Shown here in pieces: positions 22,214 to 30,304 of a DNA stretch of 42,332 nt; the stretch's first letter is position 1; each line of letters opens with the position of its first letter. Origin of the DNA: a virus; the IMG/VR virus record IMGVR_UViG_3300017666_000003, positions 1 to 42,332 of that record, one strand, 5' to 3'. A program made the position numbers and the translations under genes. The notes below the pieces were generated by a model. The model searched no databases. It was not told the origin of the DNA and saw only the letters and a list, made by a program, of their open reading frames with translations.

Positions 22214-22302
22214 CCGAAGTCGCCAGACTTTGGACGCATCGCCGATATTCATCCACTCTCTAGGCGAGAGTGGCTACACGGACTCGTAGCCTCGTCCACT
22301 AC
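22210..22302. repeat. Palindromic element with compensated stem, plus GTAGCCTCGTCC element
   Basis: Right hairpin reads CCACTCTC-TAGGC-GAGAGTGG; relative to CCAATCTC/GAGATTGG both arms have changed together, which conserves the stem. Left hairpin is standard. It gives the stop codon at 22213 and is followed by TCGTAGCCTCGTCCACTACC (about 22284-22303) and CAATC heptamers. Confidence 0.9.
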
Positions 22303-22343
22303 CCAATCGCCAATCATCAATCGCCAATCGCAAATCCATACAT

Positions 22344-22955
22344 GTGTCACCAATACCTCCTCCCGATACCACCGAGACGATCGCCGCCCTCGAGCTAAAA
22401 CTCAAACAGCTCCGAGGCACGAAACTCACGCTCAAAGAACAAAAGCAACTCGACAGCTACGAGAAACGGCAATTCGAAATTGACTTTGAGGAGTATTGCC
22501 AACACATCTCGAAAAAGCACTATTGCGAGCTTGCAGGCCGCCAAGTCAAAAGCGTCAACGAATTCGGCGAACGGTACGGCATCGCATGCGACGAGGAAAA
22601 GGTAAACCTCTACTCCGTCATTAAAGACTTTCACACGCTCGCCAGTGAACTCTATAAGAAAGCCCAAACGAATCTCGACCTCGACGAAATCGAACTCGAA
22701 CGGGAAAAGCTCAAGCAAGAGATCGCCAAACTACAACGCCAATCGGCGGTCCTCGACATCGACATCCAAAAGAGAATGGAGACACTCGTCGATCGAGTCG
22801 ACATCGTCGCGGGCCTTGAGTGGTTATCCGCCAAGCTACGCGCGTTAGGCACGCGAATCCATTCGCTCGCCGGCCAAGACGGAGTCGATGCCGTCAATGA
22901 GTTTCTCGACGACCTAAGCACGGAGATGGAACGCGGTGGCCAACTCCATTTCTAA
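22344..22955 (+). CDS. Probable terminase small subunit
   Basis: 203 residues from a GTG at 22344 (an ATG at 22342 is out of frame). Helical throughout. The block SKKHYCELAGRQVKSVNEFG ERYGI-type, followed by a NLYSVIKDFHTLASELYKKA helix, is typical of a family found before GpA-type large terminases in bacteria and phages, where it recognises the packaging site. A coiled coil (residues 105-135) may drive ring assembly. It overlaps the large-subunit start by 20 bases, so the two are made together. Confidence 0.75.
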   Translation: MSPIPPPDTTETIAALELKLKQLRGTKLTLKEQKQLDSYEKRQFEIDFEEYCQHISKKHYCELAGRQVKSVNEFGERYGIACDEEKVNLYSVIKDFHTLASELYKKAQTNLDLDEIELEREKLKQEIAKLQRQSAVLDIDIQKRMETLVDRVDIVAGLEWLSAKLRALGTRIHSLAGQDGVDAVNEFLDDLSTEMERGGQLHF

Positions 22956-25011
22956 TCCCAACCCGAAGCGTAAGCGAGAGACTGGTAGCCAATCTCGCCA
23001 AGAGATTGGAGGCACCGTCCAAAGTCTGGCGACTTCGGCTACTACACACAAACCGACCGCCCTCGAATCCCTCGGCCCCCGTCCGCTACCATTCTCCGCG
23101 TTGCTACTCCCCGCCCTCCGAGCCGGTCGCGGCTCCGCTCCTCGTTCGTTTACCGAGTGGCTCACAAACGAGGTCAACCTCCCCATGGACGGCGGACCAC
23201 ACCAAGGCAAACGCTACCAATTCCGATTCCAACCTATCACCAAACATTGGGCCAATGAAATCGATCGAGGCTATTGGAACGAGTTCATTTACTCCGGCCC
23301 CTCACAATCCGGCAAATCATTCTCCGGCTACGTTTGCCCATTGCTTTACCATGCCCTAGAACTCAATCAGTCCGTCGGATTCGGCGTCCCGATGGAAGAG
23401 ATGGCCGACGACAAATGGAGAGCCGACATCAAGCCCGTGATGTTATCATCGCCCCGGCTCCGCCGTCAGCTTCCCCAATCCGGCTCCGGTTCCGCCGGCG
23501 GCAAGATACGAGACTCGGTCGCGTTCGCCAATGGCTCCGTCGCCAAGATCCTCACGGCCGGAGGATCCGACCAAGCCAAAGCAGGCTACACACTCCGAAC
23601 CATCCTCATCACCGAGGCCGCCCGATTCTCCCACGCGGCCGCGACATCCTCCGAAGCCGATCCGCTCGAGCAGCTCCGAGCCCGTCAACGATCCGTCCCC
23701 GTCGAGGAGCGACGCACGTACATCGATGGGACCAAGACGATCGCCGACGAACTCCCATGGTCCCTCTGGGAAACATCGTCGCGATCACGGATCCTTACAC
23801 AGTGTCCCCATTGCGGCAAATGGAACGCACCCACGCGAGCCAATCTCCTCGGGTGGGAAAACGCACGGACGGAAATCGAAGCCATGGAGCGAGCATCCTG
23901 GCATTGTCCCGATTGCGGAGAGGGGATCGACAACGACGACCGCCTGGCCGCCCTCGCCGATTCTCGCATCCTCCACGGCGATCAGACCATCGATAAACAG
24001 GGAAACGTCACCGGCGATCTACCACGGACGCGGCGATTGTTTTTCGATTACGGGGCCTGGCACAACGCTTTTCTCTCCGCAGCCGATTTGGCCAAAGACT
24101 TATGGGACGCTCATCAGATCCCAGAGGATTCGCCGGCCCGCGAACTGCAGGAAAAGAAGCTTGCCCAATTCGTGTTCGGCGAGATCTACCGGCCTAAGGT
24201 CGAGAAGTACGAGGAGATCCTAGCCGAGACCGACATCTCCGATCGACGGCACAAGCTACCACGCGGCACTACATTCGCCGACACCGCCCACCTATTCGCC
24301 GCCATCGACGTCGGCGAGAAGTTTCTCCACTGGGGCGTCGCAGGGCTCCGCGAGATCGGGACACTCGCCGTCATCGACTACGGAACCGAGACACTCAATC
24401 GACTCGTCGACGTCAAACAAGCGATATTCAGCGGTCTCATTGACATCATGAAGAACTTGCTCGTTGGCTACACCAAAGACAAAGCGTCCGAGCGGATGCC
24501 CATCCGGTCGTGTTACATCGACTCCGGGCACTTGCCAGAGGTCGTATTTGCCGCATGCAAAACGATCAACGAGCATTATGCGATCGATGTATTCCTCCCG
24601 ATCCTCGGTCGGGGCGAGACCCAATTGGAGCGGCGACGCTACAACGCCCCAGGCAAGACGTCGGCCATAGTTCGCAAGATCGATCCCGACGGACGGTGGC
24701 ACGAGTCTTTCGTACGCCGGGCCAAGTGTCGGCAATTGACATTGGACGCCGACGCCTACAAGCGGATGAGCGAGAACGGATTTCGTTTACCGCATGACGC
24801 CCCGGGGGCCATTACTTTGTTTAGTGGGACAGGCAACGTCCACCGGGTATTTTCTAAACATCAGATCAACGAGCAATGGTTACCGGAGCTCGTCGACGGG
24901 ATCACGACTCACAAATGGATCCAAACCGGAGCCAACCACTACAAAGACGTCCTCGCCTATCTCTGCTGCGCCGCCAACCGACATGGGTTTATCCCGACCA
25001 AATCGGAGTAA
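22936..25011 (+). CDS. Terminase large subunit, GpA family
   Basis: 691 residues, GTG start. The ATPase carries a Walker A-like GPSQSGKS (121-128) and a LITEAARF Walker B-like block, followed by an insert with CPHCGKW...CPDCGEG (zinc-knuckle-like) typical of GpA terminases; a C-terminal RNase H-like nuclease follows (AAIDVGEKFLHWGVAG, YIDSGHLPE). The enzyme cuts and translocates phage DNA at the portal and implies cos-type ends. The first 38 residues are almost wholly repeat-derived: PKRKRET from the GCGCAAGCGAGGGA family and SQSRQEIGG...VQSLATSAT from a reversed palindromic element. True conserved sequence begins near residue 70. Confidence 0.92.
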   Translation: MANSISNPNPKRKRETGSQSRQEIGGTVQSLATSATTHKPTALESLGPRPLPFSALLLPALRAGRGSAPRSFTEWLTNEVNLPMDGGPHQGKRYQFRFQPITKHWANEIDRGYWNEFIYSGPSQSGKSFSGYVCPLLYHALELNQSVGFGVPMEEMADDKWRADIKPVMLSSPRLRRQLPQSGSGSAGGKIRDSVAFANGSVAKILTAGGSDQAKAGYTLRTILITEAARFSHAAATSSEADPLEQLRARQRSVPVEERRTYIDGTKTIADELPWSLWETSSRSRILTQCPHCGKWNAPTRANLLGWENARTEIEAMERASWHCPDCGEGIDNDDRLAALADSRILHGDQTIDKQGNVTGDLPRTRRLFFDYGAWHNAFLSAADLAKDLWDAHQIPEDSPARELQEKKLAQFVFGEIYRPKVEKYEEILAETDISDRRHKLPRGTTFADTAHLFAAIDVGEKFLHWGVAGLREIGTLAVIDYGTETLNRLVDVKQAIFSGLIDIMKNLLVGYTKDKASERMPIRSCYIDSGHLPEVVFAACKTINEHYAIDVFLPILGRGETQLERRRYNAPGKTSAIVRKIDPDGRWHESFVRRAKCRQLTLDADAYKRMSENGFRLPHDAPGAITLFSGTGNVHRVFSKHQINEQWLPELVDGITTHKWIQTGANHYKDVLAYLCCAANRHGFIPTKSE
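22985..23042 (+). repeat. Palindromic element inside the terminase gene, in frame
   Basis: Reverse-oriented full copy (CCAATCTC-GCCAA-GAGATTGG, then CCAAAGTC-TGGC-GACTTCGG) translated as GSQSRQEIGG...VQSLATSAT at residues 17-36. The same peptide reading is found in the reverse-strand regulator. Confidence 0.92.
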
Positions 25012-25012
25012 T

Positions 25013-25076
25013 ACCAGCCCGCAGCGCAAGCAAGGGATCGGCTTTCGTAGTGGACGAGGCAACGAGGCCCATGGGG
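25013..25076. repeat. AGCGCAAGCAAGGGA and GTAGTGGACGAGG elements
   Basis: ACCAGCCCGCAGCGCAAGCA (25013-25032) and GTAGTGGACGAGGCAACGAG (about 25049-25068) fill the gap between the terminase and the reverse-strand DUF4145 gene. Confidence 0.8.
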
Positions 25077-25733
25077 CTATGGTTTCTTCATAGGCGGTTT
25101 TCCCATCGCGGCTAATTTCGCGTTTAATGCACTATTAGCTGCAGCGGCTTTTGCCGGTTGGACATAATAGAAATCGAACAGCAATTCCAGTACGTCTAAT
25201 GTCCACTCAGCCTCTTCAGGTTCAACCTTTACAATGACTCCGGTATGTTGACATTTGTTAGGATGAGCAGCATAGTTGCCTATGTTTCGAATCGCATCAA
25301 TCGATTCTGACAAATGCGACGGTAGTGCTTTGCTATCGATAACTTCTTGTATCTGGGGTGCTAGGTCTTTAGCCTTAACTTTTGCCGCATCCAATAAAAC
25401 GTTTTGTAAACAACGACGACTTAACGCGGCGGATGCCTTTGGACTAAATGGCAATACCAAACATGCTTCTCGAAAATCCTCTGCAATATCGCTAGGAACT
25501 TCGGTAGGGCAGTTACGTGGTACAACGTTTTTAGGGTAAATCAATTCGAGATCACGAATGAATTCTGGTGCAATTCCCCACTCCCCGCACTTAAAAATCT
25601 CCACAATAAAATCATTGCAGTTTGGGCAGTGCTGATAAGCAACGCCCCAATGAAAATTATTGGCATTGTCTTCTACCATGTGCGAGTAAGACTTTTGCTC
25701 GTGAAACTGAATACCACAGTACGGGCACTTCAT
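25077..25733 (-). CDS. DUF4145-domain protein with N-terminal zinc ribbon (cargo gene)
   Basis: 218 residues from the ATG at 25733, chosen because GAGGGG lies seven bases upstream. N-terminal CPYCG (3-7) and CPNC (36-39) make a zinc ribbon. The C-terminal domain has the DUF4145 pattern: ASAALSRRCLQNVLLDAAKV, a central loop, SIDAIRNIGNYAAHP (145-158) with the I-R-x-x-G-N-x-A-A-H signature, and a VLELLFDFYYV helix. DUF4145 proteins commonly lie in defence islands or with restriction systems. Reverse orientation inside a head operon and AT-richer DNA mark it as an inserted cargo gene, perhaps for superinfection immunity or lysogen fitness. Confidence 0.8.
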   Translation of the reverse strand: MKCPYCGIQFHEQKSYSHMVEDNANNFHWGVAYQHCPNCNDFIVEIFKCGEWGIAPEFIRDLELIYPKNVVPRNCPTEVPSDIAEDFREACLVLPFSPKASAALSRRCLQNVLLDAAKVKAKDLAPQIQEVIDSKALPSHLSESIDAIRNIGNYAAHPNKCQHTGVIVKVEPEEAEWTLDVLELLFDFYYVQPAKAAAANSALNAKLAAMGKPPMKKP

Positions 25734-25904
25734 AACCAAACCCCTCTCATAGACGAACGTGAAATAACCAATCCGCTACCTATTCTTGCAGAATCTTCAA
25801 TGCATGCCAGTATGCCTACCAGCTAGCTAGTAAATCACCAAACCCGGCCTCGTAGCCTCGTCCACTACCAGGGAACTCGGGACATTTCCCCTCGACAATC
25901 TACG

Positions 25905-26183
25905 ATGGTTCCCATGATCACCATCGTCGAACTACAAGCCAAGATCGAGGCAGCCGTCGCAGACTTTGAGGCCGGACTCTACCAGTCCGCCATCACCAAA
26001 GCTCTATCCGCCGGCATGCTCCTCGTTGGTATCCCCGATACCCAATTCGACATTACCGACCAAGTCCGATTCGATCGCCGATCCGCTCGCGAACAAATCG
26101 ATGCACTCGTCAAGAATTGCCGCATGATGCTCAACTCGCAAAGCGGACCCGCCGAAAGTCCAGTGAGGTACGAACGTGGATAA
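25905..26183 (+). CDS. gpW-like head-tail joining protein
   Basis: 92 residues; ATGs at 25905 and 25914 are both possible. Two helices (VELQAKIEAAVADFEAGLYQ, DRRSAREQIDALVKNCRMML) with a short beta hairpin (GIPDTQFDITDQVRFDRR) between them match the alpha-beta-beta-alpha outline of lambda gpW. Its slot between large terminase and portal is where gpW lies in lambda. The stop overlaps the GTG of the portal by eight bases. The 87-base region upstream is repeat DNA (TCGTAGCCTCGTCCACTACC, GGGAACTCGGGACA). Confidence 0.6.
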   Translation: MVPMITIVELQAKIEAAVADFEAGLYQSAITKALSAGMLLVGIPDTQFDITDQVRFDRRSAREQIDALVKNCRMMLNSQSGPAESPVRYERG

Positions 26184-27747
26184 AAACCTATTCGGACCTA
26201 TCGACGTCGGTACATGGAACGGCACCGTCGCGGCTCCCCAATCCACTGGCCTCACCATCTCGCGTCCTAGTGTGGGCGACGTAGGACGCAGATGGGAGGC
26301 CGCGGATACAGACCGGCTCAATGAGGCCCATTGGCAACCGGTCACGCTCAACATGAACGACGTTTTGGAGACGCAAATCAGCGAACTCCAAGCCCGTTGT
26401 CGACACGAGGCCGCGAATAATCCCGTTATCGACGCCGGCATCGAGACGCAACAAACCAACGTTGTCGGCCGTGTCGGGCCAAAGCTCCAAGTCCTCACGG
26501 AAAACGCTCGTTGGAACGACGAGGTCGAAGCGATCTTTCACGCATGGTCGGAGAATTGCGAATACCAAGACGGCCTATCGTTGATGGATCTCGTCGAATC
26601 GTGGACCGCTCAATGGGCGTTCAATGGCGAAATGCTGGTCCAAGAGATCATCGGTAAGCGTCTCAACCAATACAAACTACACGACCTTGGAGCCGAATCG
26701 TTTGATATGTCGGTTTCAAGCACGATGATTTACGGAGGTATTGAACTAAACGAAGCTCAACAAGTTATTCAGTATCACGTCGCCGATCCGGACAACCCCG
26801 CCAATCGTCAGACGCTCAAAAAAGAGTTCTGCCTCCACATGTACCACCGTCGGTTCGCGCTGCAGCGTCGCGGGATCCCGACCATGGCCAGTACGTTACC
26901 GACGATCGCCGACACGCGAGACTACGACGACCAAGTCATGGACGCGGCCCGAGCCCTCGCTGATGCGGCCATTATCATGTCGACCGACGATCCAGAGTTA
27001 ATCAAACCCACGCTACCGACCGACACGCGACGCAAGCGGCGAATGCTCCAATATGCCGCCCCCGGTTGGAAACCGACCGCCGTACCATCAACGCAACCCG
27101 CCGCGAACTACAAAGACTTCCGAAAGGAAAAGCACACCGACATCGCCGGATCAATCGGCGAGCAACCTCACATGATCTTTCGACGGGACGCATCAAATCA
27201 CAACATGAGCTCCGCTCGGTTTGATGGCTCGCGATATGCCCTTTCGATCGACCGTTTCCATACTAAACTCCAAGATCGGATTTTATGCCTCATTGCTCGT
27301 CGACTCATCCGAATTGCCCAGCTCACCGGCATCCTCGGGCCGACCCCACGGAGCAAGCTATCGCGGCGGATCCTTAACGAATTCCCTAACGCCGCCATTC
27401 GGCTCGCCTGGGAATGGACCAAGCAACCACCGATCGATCCTTTGAAAGATGCGATGGCCCAACGTATTCGATTGGAGAACGGAACATTGTGCCTCAGCGA
27501 TGCGATCATCGAAGACGGCCGACGTCCGGAGGAAGTCATGAAGAAACGCAAGCAGGACAACGAGAACCTCAAGAAAGCCGGCTTGCCCGAGTTAAAGGGA
27601 GCATTGCCCACGGATCCCGCGTTGCTCACCGGACTACTCACCCAGCCCGACGAAGCGCCCCCATCCAACGTAGTGGACGAGGCTACGAGTCCCGGCTCCC
27701 AATCCGACACCGCCCCCATCACCTCCGACACGGAGTTTACCGAGTAA
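26176..27747 (+). CDS. Portal protein, lambda gpB family
   Basis: 523 residues, GTG start. Recognisable lambda-type portal blocks: ARCRHEAANNPVIDAGIETQ and QTNVVGRVGPKLQ near the start, the FNGEMLVQEIIG and HMYHRRFALQRRGIPTMAST blocks in the middle, and SSARFDGSRYALSIDRFHTK in the stem region. The portal forms the 12-subunit ring at one head vertex, through which terminase pumps DNA. At residues 499-506 the code runs through a GTAGTGGACGAGGCTACGAG element (SNVVDEATS), in an unstructured C-terminal tail. Its stop abuts the next start (TAAATG). Confidence 0.9.
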   Translation: MDKNLFGPIDVGTWNGTVAAPQSTGLTISRPSVGDVGRRWEAADTDRLNEAHWQPVTLNMNDVLETQISELQARCRHEAANNPVIDAGIETQQTNVVGRVGPKLQVLTENARWNDEVEAIFHAWSENCEYQDGLSLMDLVESWTAQWAFNGEMLVQEIIGKRLNQYKLHDLGAESFDMSVSSTMIYGGIELNEAQQVIQYHVADPDNPANRQTLKKEFCLHMYHRRFALQRRGIPTMASTLPTIADTRDYDDQVMDAARALADAAIIMSTDDPELIKPTLPTDTRRKRRMLQYAAPGWKPTAVPSTQPAANYKDFRKEKHTDIAGSIGEQPHMIFRRDASNHNMSSARFDGSRYALSIDRFHTKLQDRILCLIARRLIRIAQLTGILGPTPRSKLSRRILNEFPNAAIRLAWEWTKQPPIDPLKDAMAQRIRLENGTLCLSDAIIEDGRRPEEVMKKRKQDNENLKKAGLPELKGALPTDPALLTGLLTQPDEAPPSNVVDEATSPGSQSDTAPITSDTEFTE

Positions 27748-30195
27748 ATGAGTACCAAGACTCCAGCCCGCCGTAGCCGAAGTCGCCAAGACTTTGGAAA
27801 GCACGCCCGCAAACCCTCCAATCTCTCCGCGAGATCGGCTACCAATAGGCAGATCAAGACCACCCGCATCGCGACCGAGTCTCGCCGCAGCTCCGGGCCC
27901 GCGTCCCTCGACACCGAATCCCGCTCGGTCGTCGCCACGATCGCTACGGACACCCCGGTCCGGATCTACGATTGGCGAGAAGACGAAGAGATCGACGAGG
28001 TATTAGTCCCCGCCGGCTTTATTGCTCCGCGTCGCATGCGACTCCGCGTTGATCACCGCACATGGGGATCCGAGTCCGTCATTGGCCGCGTCGACGATTT
28101 CAAGATTGGAAAAAAGTCCGTCGAAGCCACACTCCGATTCTCCGGCGCCGACGACGTCAACCCAATCTACCAACGCGTAGCCGATGGATCCCTCGACGAG
28201 GTTTCGATCGGAGCCCGTTACGACATGAAAGACACCGTCCGCATCGAGCCGGGCGAATCCAAAGAGGTCGACGGGGTAACGTACCGAGCCGACAAGAAAG
28301 TCGCCAAGCGGATTGTCCGCAAATGGTACGGCCGCGAAACGAGTGTTGTCGATGAGGCAGCCGACCCCAAGGCCACCATCCGCAGCAAAAAGCGGGAAAG
28401 CGGGACAGCCCGTCGCCGTACCGTACATTCCACCAATACAACTCGCACCGGTTCCATTTCCGTTCCCCACTCAGAGGGCCACACAATGCCACGACTGAAG
28501 ACCAAAGCTCGGCGCAAAGCCAGCGCCCCCGCACAAACGAGTCGGGGAAAAACAACTCGTACCACCGAAGCTCCGGAGCCCGTTGTCTCCAAGCGATCCA
28601 AGACCAAGGTAGAACAGTTGCCCTCAACTGTTTCGAAGCGTCAGCGATCCGCAGATCAGCCGCAGGGCGATAGCCCACGGTTACCCGCTCGCAAAAACCG
28701 GACGCTAGCGCGTTCCGGCTCATCACCCGACACCACGCAGGTCATCCGAGCCGAACGCCAACGTATCGCCCGGATCCGCGAGCTAGCTGGAAACGACGTC
28801 CCCGAAAAGGTCGTCAATCGAGCGATCGACAACGGCTACTCGGTGACCAAGGCCAAGGCGTTGTTCTTTTCTCACCTTCAATCGTCATCGGACAAACCTA
28901 TGCGACAAGCAGGCAACGGCGTCACCCGATCCCCAGCGGGCCACGTCCGCGGCGGAGTCACCCTCGAGGCTCTCCAATTCGCCGTCGCAACACGCTACGG
29001 AGCCAAGATCGAGAACAAACACTTTGCTACGCCGCACGCGTCCGAAGTGTTCCGCCGCGAAGGGTTCGAATGGATCAGCCGATTCAACCGCAACATCGGC
29101 GAGTCTGGCAAATCGGACCTTGAGCGAAACTGCGAAATGGGTCAACGCTTCATTGGCGATCACCCTCGCAAGATCTGCGAAAGGATTCTCGCATTGGAAG
29201 GCATCCGCTACAGCTCCATGAGCGAGGAAGAAGTTGTTCACCGGGCTTTCACAAGTCTTTACCTGCCTCGCGTTTTCGGTCCGTTGATTGCCTTGCAAGT
29301 TATCCAGGCTTACGAGGAACTTGAAGACTCGACGACCGCGTTCGTGGACGAAGTTGACAACGCGGACTTCCGGCCCGTCGAAGCGATCGGACTAGACTAC
29401 ACCCAGGGAATGCGACGCCACGTTAAGGGCACGCAAGCCAAGGAAGTTGGTTTTGCCGAGTTCGGCGAGTTCTTCCAAGTGGATCGGTTCACCGGTCGGT
29501 TTGAGATCGATGAGATGGACATCATCAACGATCAGATCGGGGTCGGCCAACAGGCTCCCGACATGCTCGGCCAGATAGCTCGTCAGATCGGGATCGATTT
29601 GATCTATTCCATCTTGCTCAGCAACCCATTGCTCCGCGATGGTACCGCATTGTTCCACTCGTCACGAAACAACATCGTGACCGCCGCTCCGCTAACGATC
29701 GCCGGATTGACCGCCGTCGCGACTCGTATGGCACTCCAACGGGTCACGATGCGAAACGGTAACACTCGTACGCTCAATTCCCAATTGGGAATGCTCGTGA
29801 CATCGATCGCGGATAATCCCGACGCTCGGTCCATCACGCGAGCGACGAACATCCAGAGTGGTGCTACGACAGCCGGTGGCATTGCCGATTCGAACCCACA
29901 CGCAGGACGCTACCAAGTGTTCAGCGATGGACGAATTGACAGCGGGGTCGAGAACCCACGCACCGAGGCGTTCGTTGCCGGTACGACGACCGACTATTTT
30001 GCGTTTGAGCGACCACAAGGCCGACCACGCACGCTAGTCCGAGCACACCTACGAGGCACCGGCCGCGTACCTCGCGTACGATCCAGCTCACTTCAAAATG
30101 GTTCCGGTTCCTACGGAATTGCGTGGGACGTGTCCAAGGACGTCGGCGCAGGCATCAAAACATTCCGCGGCGTCGTCCGAGCAACCAAGACCTAA
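27748..30195 (+). CDS. Capsid maturation protease fused to scaffold and major capsid protein
   Basis: 815 residues. Residues 60-200 are an HK97-type (U35) prohead serine protease with VDHRT (His103) and EVSIG (Ser143). A basic, low-complexity linker or scaffold segment (225-390) follows. The C-terminal part (about 395-815) is a Mu gpT-like/HK97-fold major capsid protein, with KEVGFAEFGEFFQVDRFTGR, MLGQIARQIGIDLIYSILLS and DSGVENPRTEAFVAG. The fusion implies a polyprotein that self-cleaves during prohead assembly. Residues 9-32 are a translated palindromic element, and 285-330 include three other repeats. An internal start is annotated separately. Confidence 0.9.
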   Translation: MSTKTPARRSRSRQDFGKHARKPSNLSARSATNRQIKTTRIATESRRSSGPASLDTESRSVVATIATDTPVRIYDWREDEEIDEVLVPAGFIAPRRMRLRVDHRTWGSESVIGRVDDFKIGKKSVEATLRFSGADDVNPIYQRVADGSLDEVSIGARYDMKDTVRIEPGESKEVDGVTYRADKKVAKRIVRKWYGRETSVVDEAADPKATIRSKKRESGTARRRTVHSTNTTRTGSISVPHSEGHTMPRLKTKARRKASAPAQTSRGKTTRTTEAPEPVVSKRSKTKVEQLPSTVSKRQRSADQPQGDSPRLPARKNRTLARSGSSPDTTQVIRAERQRIARIRELAGNDVPEKVVNRAIDNGYSVTKAKALFFSHLQSSSDKPMRQAGNGVTRSPAGHVRGGVTLEALQFAVATRYGAKIENKHFATPHASEVFRREGFEWISRFNRNIGESGKSDLERNCEMGQRFIGDHPRKICERILALEGIRYSSMSEEEVVHRAFTSLYLPRVFGPLIALQVIQAYEELEDSTTAFVDEVDNADFRPVEAIGLDYTQGMRRHVKGTQAKEVGFAEFGEFFQVDRFTGRFEIDEMDIINDQIGVGQQAPDMLGQIARQIGIDLIYSILLSNPLLRDGTALFHSSRNNIVTAAPLTIAGLTAVATRMALQRVTMRNGNTRTLNSQLGMLVTSIADNPDARSITRATNIQSGATTAGGIADSNPHAGRYQVFSDGRIDSGVENPRTEAFVAGTTTDYFAFERPQGRPRTLVRAHLRGTGRVPRVRSSSLQNGSGSYGIAWDVSKDVGAGIKTFRGVVRATKT
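27773..27842 (+). repeat. Palindromic element inside the capsid protease gene, in frame
   Basis: Full copy (CCGAAGTC-GCCAA-GACTTTGG and CCAATCTC-TCCGC-GAGATCGG) read as RSRSRQDFG...NLSARSAT, a different forward frame from that in the replication gene. It lies in the first 33 residues, ahead of the protease fold. Confidence 0.92.
28486..30195 (+). CDS. Internal in-frame start: scaffold/major capsid product
   Basis: An ATG at 28486, in the frame of the 815-residue gene, follows GAGGG (28474-28478) by seven bases. It would make a 569-residue protein without the protease, beginning MPRLKTKARR and containing scaffold-like linker plus major capsid domain. This resembles lambda C/Nu3, where an internal start in the protease gene makes the scaffold. 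Most genes here lack such a good ribosome-binding site, which makes it notable. Confidence 0.6.
   Translation: MPRLKTKARRKASAPAQTSRGKTTRTTEAPEPVVSKRSKTKVEQLPSTVSKRQRSADQPQGDSPRLPARKNRTLARSGSSPDTTQVIRAERQRIARIRELAGNDVPEKVVNRAIDNGYSVTKAKALFFSHLQSSSDKPMRQAGNGVTRSPAGHVRGGVTLEALQFAVATRYGAKIENKHFATPHASEVFRREGFEWISRFNRNIGESGKSDLERNCEMGQRFIGDHPRKICERILALEGIRYSSMSEEEVVHRAFTSLYLPRVFGPLIALQVIQAYEELEDSTTAFVDEVDNADFRPVEAIGLDYTQGMRRHVKGTQAKEVGFAEFGEFFQVDRFTGRFEIDEMDIINDQIGVGQQAPDMLGQIARQIGIDLIYSILLSNPLLRDGTALFHSSRNNIVTAAPLTIAGLTAVATRMALQRVTMRNGNTRTLNSQLGMLVTSIADNPDARSITRATNIQSGATTAGGIADSNPHAGRYQVFSDGRIDSGVENPRTEAFVAGTTTDYFAFERPQGRPRTLVRAHLRGTGRVPRVRSSSLQNGSGSYGIAWDVSKDVGAGIKTFRGVVRATKT
28608..28728 (+). 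repeat. Three hairpin repeats translated in the capsid linker
   Basis: AACAGTTG-CCCT-CAACTGTT (about 28612-28631), then CAGCCGCAGGGCGATAGCCC (about 28659-28678), then CCGGACGCTAGCGCGTTCCG (about 28699-28718). Each family also occurs between genes (32697, 16713, 880). They are read as VEQLPSTVSKRQ, DQPQGDSPRLP and NRTLARSGS in the linker of the capsid polyprotein. Confidence 0.85.
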
Positions 30196-30197
30196 TA

Positions 30198-30266
30198 CTA
30201 GCCCGACGCGCAAGCGAGGGATTTAAGCCGAGATCAGTCTGATCCGACCGATCGGACTGATCTCTT
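30198..30266. repeat. GCGCAAGCGAGGGA element and GATCAGTCTGATC palindrome
   Basis: CCCGACGCGCAAGCGAGGGA (30203-30222), then AGATCAGTC...GACTGATCT (about 30231-30262) that folds into a long stem. Between capsid and decoration genes; possible terminator. Confidence 0.8.
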
Positions 30267-30304
30267 CAACACAAAACCAATCCAGTTATTAAGGAATTTT
30301 TAAT

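Noticed and set aside
27198-27953. 251-codon minus-strand open frame over the portal/protease junction
   Set aside because: Opposite two well-recognised genes; composition is a complement artefact.
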